A stretch of 9,056 nucleotides of DNA from CAZHOV01 sp964534315. Lineage in GTDB: Bacteria; Bacteroidota; Bacteroidia; Chitinophagales; Saprospiraceae. The notes beneath the pieces were generated by a model. The model made no database searches. It was given only the letters and a program-made list of their open reading frames with translations, and was not told the origin of the DNA. Shown in pieces: positions 1 through 5,954 of this stretch; the stretch's first letter is position 1; each line of letters begins with the position of its first letter. The stretch lies in the NCBI GenBank assembly GCA_964534315.1, contig CAZHOV010000204.1, forward strand, positions 1 to 9,056. The letters are read 5' to 3'. Position numbers and translations under genes: made by a program.

Positions 1-377
1 TCAAATTCAAGAGTTCTTACGACAAATGCTTGAATAGTTTTCCGTAGTTTTCAAATTCTTAATAAAAACAAAACACCTCTCCCGACCCCTTTAGCCCTGA
101 AAGACTGCGTTGGACCGGATAGGTTTTTCTAAATATTAATGATCAAAATGTGAATATTCGAACCTCACGTTAACTTAAAGAAAAAAACATTGCCTATGCC
201 CAGATAATGCAGGTTGTTTTTTTCCAAAAAGGAAAACCCTATTACAGATGAATATTAATTTTTTTTAATCACAATTAATTTTCTCAAATGAAATCGATTA
301 TCCAAAGTATTTGATCCATACAGATAGGTTTTTTGTTTTGAGACGCCCTCTTTTTCTTTTCCCAATAATAATTTAAC
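1..377. other. AT-rich intergenic region without a recognised gene
   Basis: I see no coding region in this stretch on either strand. It contains an 11-bp direct repeat (GATAGGTTTTT at 118-128 and 323-333). It also has an A/T-rich inverted repeat with arms at 180-189 and 215-224 (GAAAAAAACA and TGTTTTTTTC, 25-nt loop), which might be a weak terminator for a gene left of the window. No good Bacteroidota promoter for the SET gene at 378 could be fixed. The 3' half is almost pure A/T. Confidence 0.5.
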
Positions 378-1013
378 ATGATCCATCCTGATACAAAACT
401 GGAATTTATTGACGATCAAAAAGGCTATGGCATTTTTGCCACTGCTTTTATTCCAAAGGGTACTTTGGTATATGTTAAAGATTTACTAGAGATCGAGATC
501 ACTCCGGATGAGTTTATTCATCAACCCAAGGCCTACCGCGAAATTATTGAGAAATATACCTACATCGATGAGAAAGGCAACCGGATATTAAGCTGGGACC
601 TGGGTAAATATGTCAATCATTGCTGTAATGCCAACACCATCAGCACCGGTTATGGTTTTGAAATTGCCATTCGGGATATTCTCCCAGAAGAGGAAATAAC
701 GGATGAATACGGACTGTTCAATTTACAATACGAGATGGAGGTATTCTGTGGAAAAAACTGTTGCAGAGAAAAAATTAAAAAAACAGACCTCGACAACTAT
801 GCTGATCTTTGGGATAAGCAAATAAAAAGTGCATTAAAAAACTACCAAAAGGTACCTCAGCCCCTTAGTAGCTATTTGGGAGAAACTACCAAAGCTGATT
901 TGGCCGCCTATTTCTGCGATCCCCGAAAATATCAATCAGTAAGAAGGCTGAAATTTAACTCAAATCCAACAATTTCGCCAGTAATTTCCTGGCCCTCGTC
1001 AAACGCATTTTAA
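378..1013 (+). CDS. SET-domain protein, probable protein-lysine methyltransferase
   Basis: A 211-residue cytosolic protein with no signal peptide. The SET-domain landmarks occur in the expected order: GYGIFAT at 16-22 (the GxGxxA S-adenosylmethionine-binding start), NHCCNAN at 80-86 (the NHSCxPN-type motif), and EEITDEYG at 105-112, whose Tyr111 matches the catalytic tyrosine. Cysteines 124, 128 and 129 follow in a post-SET-like position and could bind zinc with Cys82 or Cys83. The family transfers methyl groups from SAM to lysines; the substrate here cannot be told from sequence. After about residue 165 the sequence no longer resembles SET, and the last 19 residues are encoded opposite the end of the sigma-factor gene. 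ATG start; no Shine-Dalgarno, as is usual in this phylum. The family is confident, the function inferred. Confidence 0.88.
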   Translation: MIHPDTKLEFIDDQKGYGIFATAFIPKGTLVYVKDLLEIEITPDEFIHQPKAYREIIEKYTYIDEKGNRILSWDLGKYVNHCCNANTISTGYGFEIAIRDILPEEEITDEYGLFNLQYEMEVFCGKNCCREKIKKTDLDNYADLWDKQIKSALKNYQKVPQPLSSYLGETTKADLAAYFCDPRKYQSVRRLKFNSNPTISPVISWPSSNAF

Positions 1014-1515
1014 CGGCCGATTCGGATAAATTTAGTTGTTCCTGTAGTTCTTTGATCGATTTTTTTTCAAAATATCTGGCAATCACCAGTTCTTTGATTT
1101 CTTCCGGAACGCCAAGGACAACTTCTTCCAGTTTGTCTAATAGCTTTTCACGATCCATGGCAGCTTCTTCATCAAAGAATTCTTCTTCCAGGTTGTCGAG
1201 TTCCTTTTCGTCTACTTTTTTTCCAAGCTTATTAGATTTGAGATAGTCGATACATTGATTCCTGGTAATAGTAAACAACCAGGAATCAAAGGTGTCCGGA
1301 TTTTTCAGGTTGGCCAGGTTCTCTAAGACTTTCAAAAAAACGTCTTGGGTGATATCCTTGGCCATGTTCTTTTCTTTTACATAGCCCAGGCAATAATGAA
1401 ATACTTTCTTTTCACACAAAAGATAAACCTCTCCCAAAAGATTAGCTTCTTTTGTATCCAGGTATTTACGCACAAGGGATCTTATGTAAGAAGGACTGTT
1501 CTTCTCCACTGACAA
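955..1515 (-). CDS. RNA polymerase sigma factor, ECF (sigma-70 family)
   Basis: 186 residues. Region 2 spans about 25-95, including the DITQDVFLKVLENL stretch (54-67, core-polymerase and -10 recognition) and FDSWLFTITRNQCIDYLKSN (76-95). An acidic linker covers 100-125. Region 4 spans about 125-183, with a helix-turn-helix around SIKELQEQLNLSESAVKMRL (153-172) that would contact the -35 element. Regions 1 and 3 are absent, as in ECF factors. The frame has no ATG near its start: TTG at 1513-1515 is used here, and GTG at 1507-1509 is the alternative; the first Met is residue 51, inside region 2. It lies 8 bp after the stop of lipoprotein A, so cotranscription and translational coupling are likely. 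No recognisable anti-sigma gene adjoins it. Its stop is inside the antiparallel SET gene. Confidence 0.93.
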   Translation of the reverse strand: MSVEKNSPSYIRSLVRKYLDTKEANLLGEVYLLCEKKVFHYCLGYVKEKNMAKDITQDVFLKVLENLANLKNPDTFDSWLFTITRNQCIDYLKSNKLGKKVDEKELDNLEEEFFDEEAAMDREKLLDKLEEVVLGVPEEIKELVIARYFEKKSIKELQEQLNLSESAVKMRLTRARKLLAKLLDLS

Positions 1516-1523
1516 AAAATTGA

Positions 1524-2204
1524 TTATTCCTGATTATTATCAGAAGACTTGTATTTCGCTGAATTTTCATATCTCTTCGGAATGGCAAACAGTTGATCGT
1601 CAATCGTAATATTTTCTTCAAAAGCAGTCGCTTTTTTGATGGAGAGATCGCCGGGATCAGGAAGTCCTTTTGTTTCTGTTTTAAGCTCAACACCCTTGTA
1701 ACGCCAGGACTTTTCATACCCTTCAATGTTCTTACCACCTTTCACCATTTTCACATCTATCTGATACACTTCACATGGTTTGTTCAGTAAGTTAACGGTA
1801 TCGGGAAGTTTTTTGCCTGAAACCGGTTTTGAGATTCCTTTGAGCAGAAAGGGTTTTTCGGATACTTCTGTGTATAGTTCCCGAAGATGGTTAAATTCAT
1901 GACCTGCTTCCAGATCCCAGGTGTAAGTCTTGTGTTCGGTATCGGTTTTAATATTCATAATCATCCGGTTTCCCCATTTCTCGAATAAGATTTTATCGGT
2001 TCGAACGACATTGCCGCGGTTAGTGTATTGATAGACGATTTTCCCGGAAGGGATGGAAGTAAATCTGGTGAGTTGTTCTTCTTGGCTTTCGATGGAATCT
2101 TGACTCTCAGCATCCGCTGATAGATCTCCAGAAGGCTTTTTTTCGCCATTACAACTGGTCAATAATAAGATAAGGAGGAAACTAACAAATAAGGGTAACT
2201 TCAT
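1524..2204 (-). CDS. lipoprotein A, family related to lipoprotein B of this window
   Basis: 226 residues. The N-terminus is a type II signal peptide (MKLPLFVSFLLILLLTSC) with lipobox LTSC and acylated Cys18, followed by a low-complexity Ser/Glu/Asp-rich tether to about residue 45. The body has SGKIVY (53-58), KWGN (76-79), PCEV (143-146), SWRYK (166-170) and FAIP (206-209). The same landmarks recur in order in the protein at 3291-4055, so the two are probably paralogues. The fold is probably beta-rich, and a resemblance to LolA-like or DUF4412-like envelope proteins is possible but unproven. Expected at the periplasmic or outer face of the envelope. It is first in a probable two-gene unit with the ECF sigma factor, so a link to envelope sensing can be imagined but is not shown. 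Confidence 0.85.
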   Translation of the reverse strand: MKLPLFVSFLLILLLTSCNGEKKPSGDLSADAESQDSIESQEEQLTRFTSIPSGKIVYQYTNRGNVVRTDKILFEKWGNRMIMNIKTDTEHKTYTWDLEAGHEFNHLRELYTEVSEKPFLLKGISKPVSGKKLPDTVNLLNKPCEVYQIDVKMVKGGKNIEGYEKSWRYKGVELKTETKGLPDPGDLSIKKATAFEENITIDDQLFAIPKRYENSAKYKSSDNNQE

Positions 2205-2223
2205 AATTATTTTTTTTGAGCCC

Positions 2224-2231
2224 CAAATTTA
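2224..2231 (-). promoter_or_regulatory. putative promoter -7 box for lipoprotein A and sigma factor
   Basis: On the minus strand this reads TAAATTTG, an exact fit to the Bacteroidota -7 consensus TAnnTTTG. It lies 19 nt upstream of the lipoprotein ATG and directly after the rpsU terminator, as expected for a separate transcription unit. The -33 region overlaps the terminator T-tract and shows no clear TTG. Confidence 0.5.
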
Positions 2232-2235
2232 AAGG

Positions 2236-2298
2236 AAAAAATTAAAAGAAGGCGGCCCGTGTTCAAAAATGAAACGGGCCGCCTTCTTTTAATTTTTT
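2236..2298 (-). terminator. rpsU intrinsic terminator
   Basis: A perfect 25-bp inverted repeat with arms at 2236-2260 and 2274-2298 and a 13-nt loop. The core is GC-rich (GGCGGCCCGT / ACGGGCCGCC), flanked by A/T tracts that give a U-run on either strand. It starts 21 nt after the rpsU stop codon. The loop can add three more pairs (TTC/GAA) after a one-base bulge. It should stop transcripts from rpsU efficiently and insulate the lipoprotein A-sigma unit. Confidence 0.93.
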
Positions 2299-2319
2299 AG
2301 ACTGCTTTATATGGATCTA

Positions 2320-2514
2320 TTAAGCGTCGTTATCGCCGTAATTTTCTTCTCTATATATGGCGTTTAAAATTTCATTTCTGCGCTTAACAGAAGGCTTTGT
2401 GAATTCTTTTCTTCTTCGAATCTCTCTCAAAACGCCTACATTCCGATACTTTCTGCGGTATCGCTTTAAGGCTTTTTCAATGGATTCATTATCTTTTACA
2501 TCTACAATGATCAT
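2320..2514 (-). CDS. rpsU: 30S ribosomal protein bS21
   Basis: 64 residues beginning MIIVDVKDNESIEKALKRY and containing the basic helical core RRKYRNVGVLREIRRRKEF and TKPSVKRRNE, the recognisable bS21 pattern, with an acidic C-terminus. bS21 binds the small subunit next to the 3' end of 16S rRNA and takes part in initiation. The frame stays open upstream to an ATG at 2589, but the family normally starts at MIIV, so ATG 2512-2514 is chosen. The 25 nt before it (TTTAAACCTAAAACATAGTA region) contain no Shine-Dalgarno sequence. A perfect-stem terminator follows. No translation-related genes adjoin it; its neighbours are a small membrane protein and lipoproteins. Confidence 0.96.
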   Translation of the reverse strand: MIIVDVKDNESIEKALKRYRRKYRNVGVLREIRRRKEFTKPSVKRRNEILNAIYREENYGDNDA

Positions 2515-2806
2515 ATAAATACTATGTTTTAGGTTTAAAAAAATGCGAAATTTGTTGAAATTAAGTGCTCCTAAACGCTTTCCGATCATATTTTTTCATC
2601 GAAAGGTTGAATTTTTTCACTTAAAACTTCCCAAATACCCAGCCTTAGTAAAAAGATTAAAGGACAGCAAATTTAAAATCGTTCCTTCAAAGGGTAGTTC
2701 AAAAATATTGAAATATCGGAGAGCGTCTTAATAACACTTAATTCCAAAAAACTTAACGTGTAGACCTAAAGAAAAGTTCCCCGAATTTTTCAGAAAAGAT
2801 TGATTG
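2515..2806 (-). other. long A/T-rich region upstream of rpsU, possible 5' leader
   Basis: About 290 bases with no convincing gene on either strand. If transcription starts at the promoter box at 2813-2820, this is all untranslated leader of rpsU. It holds a modest hairpin (arms at 2578-2586 and 2598-2605, one bulge, minus-strand loop GAAAAAATATG) and an AGGAG at 2568-2572 that is too far (54 nt) from the rpsU ATG to act as its ribosome binding site. A second box, TATTTTTG (minus strand, 2700-2707), is a weaker promoter candidate. Confidence 0.35.
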
Positions 2807-2812
2807 GGACTG

Positions 2813-2842
2813 CAAAGATAATAGGAAAACTTAGACTACTAA
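2813..2842 (-). promoter_or_regulatory. putative rpsU promoter
   Basis: On the minus strand, TATCTTTG (2820-2813) matches TAnnTTTG exactly. A TTA (2842-2840) stands 19 bp upstream where the -33 TTG is expected. It would give rpsU a leader of about 290 nt. The site overlaps the base of the hairpin at 2819-2854, so promoter and hairpin uses may compete, or the box may be coincidental. Confidence 0.4.
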
Positions 2843-2854
2843 ATTTTCCTACTA
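2819..2854 (-). terminator. 16-bp hairpin after the small membrane protein gene
   Basis: As minus-strand RNA the two 16-nt arms (2854-2839 and 2834-2819) pair completely around a UAGU tetraloop, using two G-U wobbles. On the plus strand the same two positions are A-C and C-A mismatches, which suggests the structure is meant for the minus-strand transcript. It lies 39 nt after the stop of the 63-residue gene. Only a weak U-rich stretch (TCTTTG) follows, so termination is plausible but not certain; processing or 3'-end protection are alternatives. Confidence 0.6.
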
Positions 2855-2893
2855 CTTAAATAGGTAAATATAAACAAACCTGCATTCCGTATT

Positions 2894-3085
2894 TTAAGCT
2901 TCCTGCTCCTCTTCTACAGGTTCTTGGGTATCTGCTGGGATTTCATTTCCCTCATCGTCATATAGCGTACCCTTCGGCGTTTTTTTAGAAAACGCGATTA
3001 CGGCAACGACTACAGGGATGGCAAATAGCGCCAAAACTGTTAAAAACATAAGGGTATTTGCTTCAAACCAGTTTACCAGAAACAT
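2894..3085 (-). CDS. small single-span membrane protein of unknown function
   Basis: 63 residues. One hydrophobic helix at about 12-32 (LMFLTVLALFAIPVVVAVIAF) is followed by SKK and a highly acidic tail (EEEQEA at the end). The positive residues after the helix and the lack of a cleavage site suggest an uncleaved inner-membrane anchor with the acidic C-terminus in the cytoplasm. I do not recognise the family. It is taken as real because of the coherent membrane-plus-tail architecture, the ATG with an A/T-rich leader, and the structured hairpin 39 nt after its stop. No clear promoter box was found upstream. It could belong to a transcript from lipoprotein B. Confidence 0.7.
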   Translation of the reverse strand: MFLVNWFEANTLMFLTVLALFAIPVVVAVIAFSKKTPKGTLYDDEGNEIPADTQEPVEEEQEA

Positions 3086-3252
3086 AATTCAAGTTTTTAT
3101 TTTGAGAAAAAGAAAATTTCTTGTTAATCCAAATCTGAGAGGTATTTTAATTTCAGCGATAATTTTAGATAATTTTTTGAGTCTTGAGATTGATGTTTAT
3201 CAATTCATATAATGATATTTATCACTCAGCAAAAAAGATATCAAATCGATCC

Positions 3253-3285
3253 AGATTAGCCTTCGAACGAAATAAATCCTAATCT
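3253..3285 (-). terminator. weak hairpin after lipoprotein B
   Basis: Inverted 7-bp arms AGATTAG/CTAATCT (3279-3285 and 3253-3259) with a 19-nt loop start 6 nt past the lipoprotein B stop. A six-T run on the minus strand (3236-3231) comes 16 nt later rather than directly after the stem, so this is a poor intrinsic terminator and read-through to the small gene is likely. Confidence 0.3.
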
Positions 3286-3290
3286 CACAT

Positions 3291-4055
3291 TTATTGCCAA
3301 TTCTTTTTTAATAGATCCCCCATATCTTTCAAATCCTGAGGACGGATGCCTCTGGGCAGTTTAAACTTGTCTGCTCCTATACTGGCATCAGGTTTAAACT
3401 TGGTTGCCGTAGATCCGGTTGTTACTTTTTTTCCATTAGCAACTAGCTCGCTCTGAGCCTTCAGAATTACCCGCTTGTACAACCAGGAAGTAACGGTATA
3501 GTTATTCCCTTTTTTGGTTACTCTTACCTCACAAGGATAGCCCAAGATATTTTCCTTTTCTTCTTTAACCGTTATGTTATTTTCTTTCAAAAACTTCCTG
3601 GCCTGCTGTTCATCACCAAATTTCTCCACCAACTCGTCAAACATGAAAACTGCCTTTTTATTAGGCCGTGCCATCTTGCTTCCTATTTTCTGAACAACAT
3701 CATCAACCATGTAAATCACATTTTCATCAATGATACTCACCGATTGTAATTCACCATTTTGCTTCGTGTAAGTATATCTGGCCTCTTTATTTCCCCAATC
3801 ATCAAAGTACATGACTTCCAATACCTCTTCTCCCTGGACAGTCGACTCATACTCCACAATTCCGGATTCTAACTGGTACACCTTGGTAACATTTTCGGGG
3901 CGATTTTTACGCTGCGGTTGCTCCTGGCTATTATCCGGAGACGGGCTAATAATATTTTTAACCTTCTCTTCCTTTTCGTTTGATTTCTTTTCAGAACTAC
4001 AACTAAAGAGCAGAGGAAGGAAAAGAGCCAGATAAATAAAAATCAATCGTTGCAT
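3291..4055 (-). CDS. lipoprotein B, family related to lipoprotein A of this window
   Basis: 254 residues from ATG 4053-4055. The N-terminus is a type II signal peptide (MQRLIFIYLALFLPLLFSC) with lipobox LFSC and acylated Cys19, then a charged Lys/Glu/Pro-rich tether to about 55. The body shows SGIVEY (64-69), DWGN (86-89), PCEV (174-177), SWLYK (190-194) and FKLP (231-234), the same order of landmarks as lipoprotein A. A longer in-frame start at 4109 is rejected because it would bury the signal peptide and lies upstream of the promoter box at 4069-4076. The function is unknown; an envelope location is expected. It is divergent from the pyruvate-kinase-like gene across 175 bp. Confidence 0.87.
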   Translation of the reverse strand: MQRLIFIYLALFLPLLFSCSSEKKSNEKEEKVKNIISPSPDNSQEQPQRKNRPENVTKVYQLESGIVEYESTVQGEEVLEVMYFDDWGNKEARYTYTKQNGELQSVSIIDENVIYMVDDVVQKIGSKMARPNKKAVFMFDELVEKFGDEQQARKFLKENNITVKEEKENILGYPCEVRVTKKGNNYTVTSWLYKRVILKAQSELVANGKKVTTGSTATKFKPDASIGADKFKLPRGIRPQDLKDMGDLLKKNWQ

Positions 4056-4068
4056 AATTTTTTTCTTG

Positions 4069-4076
4069 CAAAGGTA
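4069..4076 (-). promoter_or_regulatory. putative promoter -7 box for lipoprotein B
   Basis: Minus strand TACCTTTG, an exact TAnnTTTG match, 13 nt upstream of ATG 4055. The -33 element is weak (TTC 20 bp upstream). Its position downstream of the longer possible start at 4109 helps decide for ATG 4055. Confidence 0.6.
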
Positions 4077-4230
4077 AGTATTCGTTCCAAAGTTTCGAAT
4101 TGAAGCCATTTGATAGCTTTCCAGGTTGTTCTTTTTCCGGGATTACATTTATCATGTGCAGAAGGAGACAAAAGTCATTTTTTATTTGTGTTTTGAATGT
4201 TAAGTTAATGTAAATTAATAAACACGTGAT

Positions 4231-5805
4231 ATGAAAACAATGACCACCAAAGAGGTAGTAGAACAAAACAATAATATAGAGCAAATCATTGATACCGTAC
4301 AGGAAATTATTGATTTTTTGAAATTTAAAGAATCAGAGTTTTCTAATGTTTTGAATGATGTTCATCCTCACTATCTCAAAAGCGCCAAAAACCTTATTCA
4401 TTATTTGGGTTTAAGGACCTTTAATTTGAATGATATGCAAGCCAAATTGAGTATGTTGGCGATCTCCTCCGCGGCACACTCTGAAGGATATATCATGTCA
4501 AATCTTTACAATATTCTCCGATTGCTTAAATTACTCAACGGAGATATTTTACCTGAAATCAACGGTACTGCCCAAGAACTGTTAAACTGTATGGATACCA
4601 GAAAAACCTTACTGGAACACACTTTAGACTTATTGGGCGATTGCACTCGTGAAAACTGCACCAAAATAATGGTCACTATGCCAACAGAAGCTGCCGATAA
4701 TGAAGAGTTGATCAATGCTTTGTTGAGAGAAGGCATGGATATTGCCCGTATCAATACCAGCCATGATAGTGCTGAAGACTGGGCGGATATGATCCAAAAT
4801 ATCAAAAAAGGACATAAGATCACCGGTAAACCTTGCCAGATCTACATGGATCTTTCAGGCCCCAAATTGCGTACTGATCGGGTATTCCGGTATAAACGAA
4901 AAAAGAAAGAAAAGGTAGAAAAGAAAAAGGGCATCACCCTTTTCCATGGCGACATTGTTTGTATATTGAAGGATCCTTCCACTTTCAAAGTTAACTTCTA
5001 CAAGATTAAGAATACTAAAGTATACCCTTATTATGTGTCTACTACGCTATCAGAGGCATTTGAACAAGTGAAGGAAGGCGATCGTATTTTCTTCGATGAC
5101 GGCGCAATTGGAGGTATTGTTCTCGACAATACCATTGAAAACGTAATTATCGAAATTACGCATGCCGGTATAAACGGAAGTCGATTGAAAGCCGATAAGG
5201 GCATTAATCTGCCAGATACCGAATTAGCGCTCCCCTCGCTGACTGAAGACGATTTGAAGAATATACCTTTTATTGCCAAAAACGCAGATATTATTGGCTA
5301 CTCCTTTGTTAGAAGGCCTAAAGATGTCCGATCACTTCAAAAAGAACTCAAAAAAGAAAACAGAGAGGATATCGGAATTATCCTAAAAATCGAGACAAAA
5401 GAGTCTTTTGAAAACCTTCCCAAACTATTACTTACTGCAATGAAAAACCCAAAAGTGGGGGTTATGATCGCCCGCGGCGACCTTGCCGTTGAGGTAGGGT
5501 TTGAGCGGATCGCTGAAGTGCAAGAAGAAATCCTTTGGATTTGCGAAGCAGCCAATATCCCCGTAATCTGGGCGACCCAGGTACTTGAAAAATTGGCTAA
5601 AACCGGCGTGGCCAGCAGGGCCGAAATTACCGATGCCGCCATGTCGGGAAGAGCCGAGTGCGTTATGCTCAACAAAGGCCCTTACATCGTAGATGCTGTT
5701 AAAACACTGGTAGATATTATCGACCGTATGGCACGCCACCAATTTAAACGCAAAGGTAATCTGAGACCATTAAGTGTGGCGCAGAAATTTATCAGAATAA
5801 CTTAA
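4231..5805 (+). CDS. pyruvate-kinase-like protein, divergent family with N-terminal helical domain
   Basis: 524 residues. Residues 1-140 are a helical domain not found in standard pyruvate kinase, with the conserved-looking stretch NLIHYLGLRTFNLNDMQ (54-70). The catalytic barrel starts at TKIMVTM (144). It has RINTSHD (173-179), MDLSGPKLRT (206-215), a lysine-rich run in the B-domain (221-233), KGINLP (323-328), LKIET with catalytic-type Lys386 and Mg-ligand Glu388, ARGDL with Asp417, WATQVLE with Thr449, and SRAEITDAA (462-470). Deviations: the K+-site Asp-Thr is Asp-Leu, the usual SGETA after VML is NKGPY (481-485), and the C-terminal allosteric domain is missing, since the protein ends about 20 residues past the barrel. 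It may make pyruvate and ATP from phosphoenolpyruvate and ADP, but a different substrate is possible. As I recall, similar proteins occur in other bacteria and plant plastids. Monocistronic; terminator follows. Confidence 0.87.
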   Translation: MKTMTTKEVVEQNNNIEQIIDTVQEIIDFLKFKESEFSNVLNDVHPHYLKSAKNLIHYLGLRTFNLNDMQAKLSMLAISSAAHSEGYIMSNLYNILRLLKLLNGDILPEINGTAQELLNCMDTRKTLLEHTLDLLGDCTRENCTKIMVTMPTEAADNEELINALLREGMDIARINTSHDSAEDWADMIQNIKKGHKITGKPCQIYMDLSGPKLRTDRVFRYKRKKKEKVEKKKGITLFHGDIVCILKDPSTFKVNFYKIKNTKVYPYYVSTTLSEAFEQVKEGDRIFFDDGAIGGIVLDNTIENVIIEITHAGINGSRLKADKGINLPDTELALPSLTEDDLKNIPFIAKNADIIGYSFVRRPKDVRSLQKELKKENREDIGIILKIETKESFENLPKLLLTAMKNPKVGVMIARGDLAVEVGFERIAEVQEEILWICEAANIPVIWATQVLEKLAKTGVASRAEITDAAMSGRAECVMLNKGPYIVDAVKTLVDIIDRMARHQFKRKGNLRPLSVAQKFIRIT

Positions 5806-5808
5806 TTT

Positions 5809-5840
5809 CCAGAGGACAGGAGGACCAGAGGACAAGGATA
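5809..5840 (+). repeat. degenerate octamer repeat after the pyruvate-kinase-like gene
   Basis: Four consecutive 8-mers: CCAGAGGA, CAGGAGGA, CCAGAGGA and the decayed CAAGGATA, starting 4 bp after the stop codon. They resemble the reverse complement of the exact octamer array at 5875-5922 (phase CCAGGCGA), so both may come from one repeat family in opposite orientations. The last part of this array forms the left arm of the terminator hairpin. Confidence 0.65.
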
Positions 5841-5873
5841 AATACTTTTCCGTATCTTTGTCCTCCTATTTTT
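5828..5873 (+). terminator. terminator of the pyruvate-kinase-like gene
   Basis: The arms at 5828-5840 (GAGGACAAGGATA) and 5853-5865 (TATCTTTGTCCTC) pair over 13 bp with one G-U, around a 12-nt loop, and a T5 run (5869-5873) follows three bases later. The stem begins 22 bp after the stop codon. The right arm happens to contain TATCTTTG, a promoter-like box, but without any -33 element. Confidence 0.75.
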
Positions 5874-5874
5874 A

Positions 5875-5922
5875 GTCGCCTGGTCGCCTGGTCGCCTGGT
5901 CGCCTGGTCGCCTGGTCGCCTG
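5875..5922 (+). repeat. tandem array of six exact 8-bp units (GTCGCCTG)
   Basis: Six identical copies of GTCGCCTG with no mismatch, followed by a partial GT. The array is GC-rich in AT-rich surroundings. It lies between the terminator T-run and the putative -7 box of the kelch gene at 5955, occupying roughly the region upstream of the -33 position. Its exactness suggests recent expansion by slippage, so the copy number is likely to vary between strains. Confidence 0.97.
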
Positions 5923-5954
5923 GTTTTTCGTTATGATCTTCGCCAATGTCTTTT

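Noticed and set aside
118..333. 11-bp direct repeat GATAGGTTTTT
   Set aside because: Short and A/T-rich, 205 bp apart; can occur by chance.
1052..1246. Serine-rich open frame on the plus strand
   Set aside because: Lies entirely opposite the sigma-factor gene; its serine richness is the reverse complement of the acidic/lysine-rich linker.
2515..2589. Longer start for bS21 (ATG 2589)
   Set aside because: The added 25 residues do not belong to the family, which begins MIIV.
2543..2731. 62-residue basic open frame on the plus strand upstream of rpsU
   Set aside because: No domain, promoter or membrane pattern; composition follows the A/T-rich background, and it overlaps the possible rpsU leader.
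4056..4109. Longer start for lipoprotein B
   Set aside because: Would put 18 residues before a good lipoprotein signal peptide and lies upstream of the -7 box.
5853..5860. TATCTTTG as a second kelch promoter
   Set aside because: It is part of the terminator's right arm and has no -33 element at the right distance.
5875..5922. CRISPR array
   Set aside because: Units are 8 bp and contiguous, with no spacers and no cas genes.
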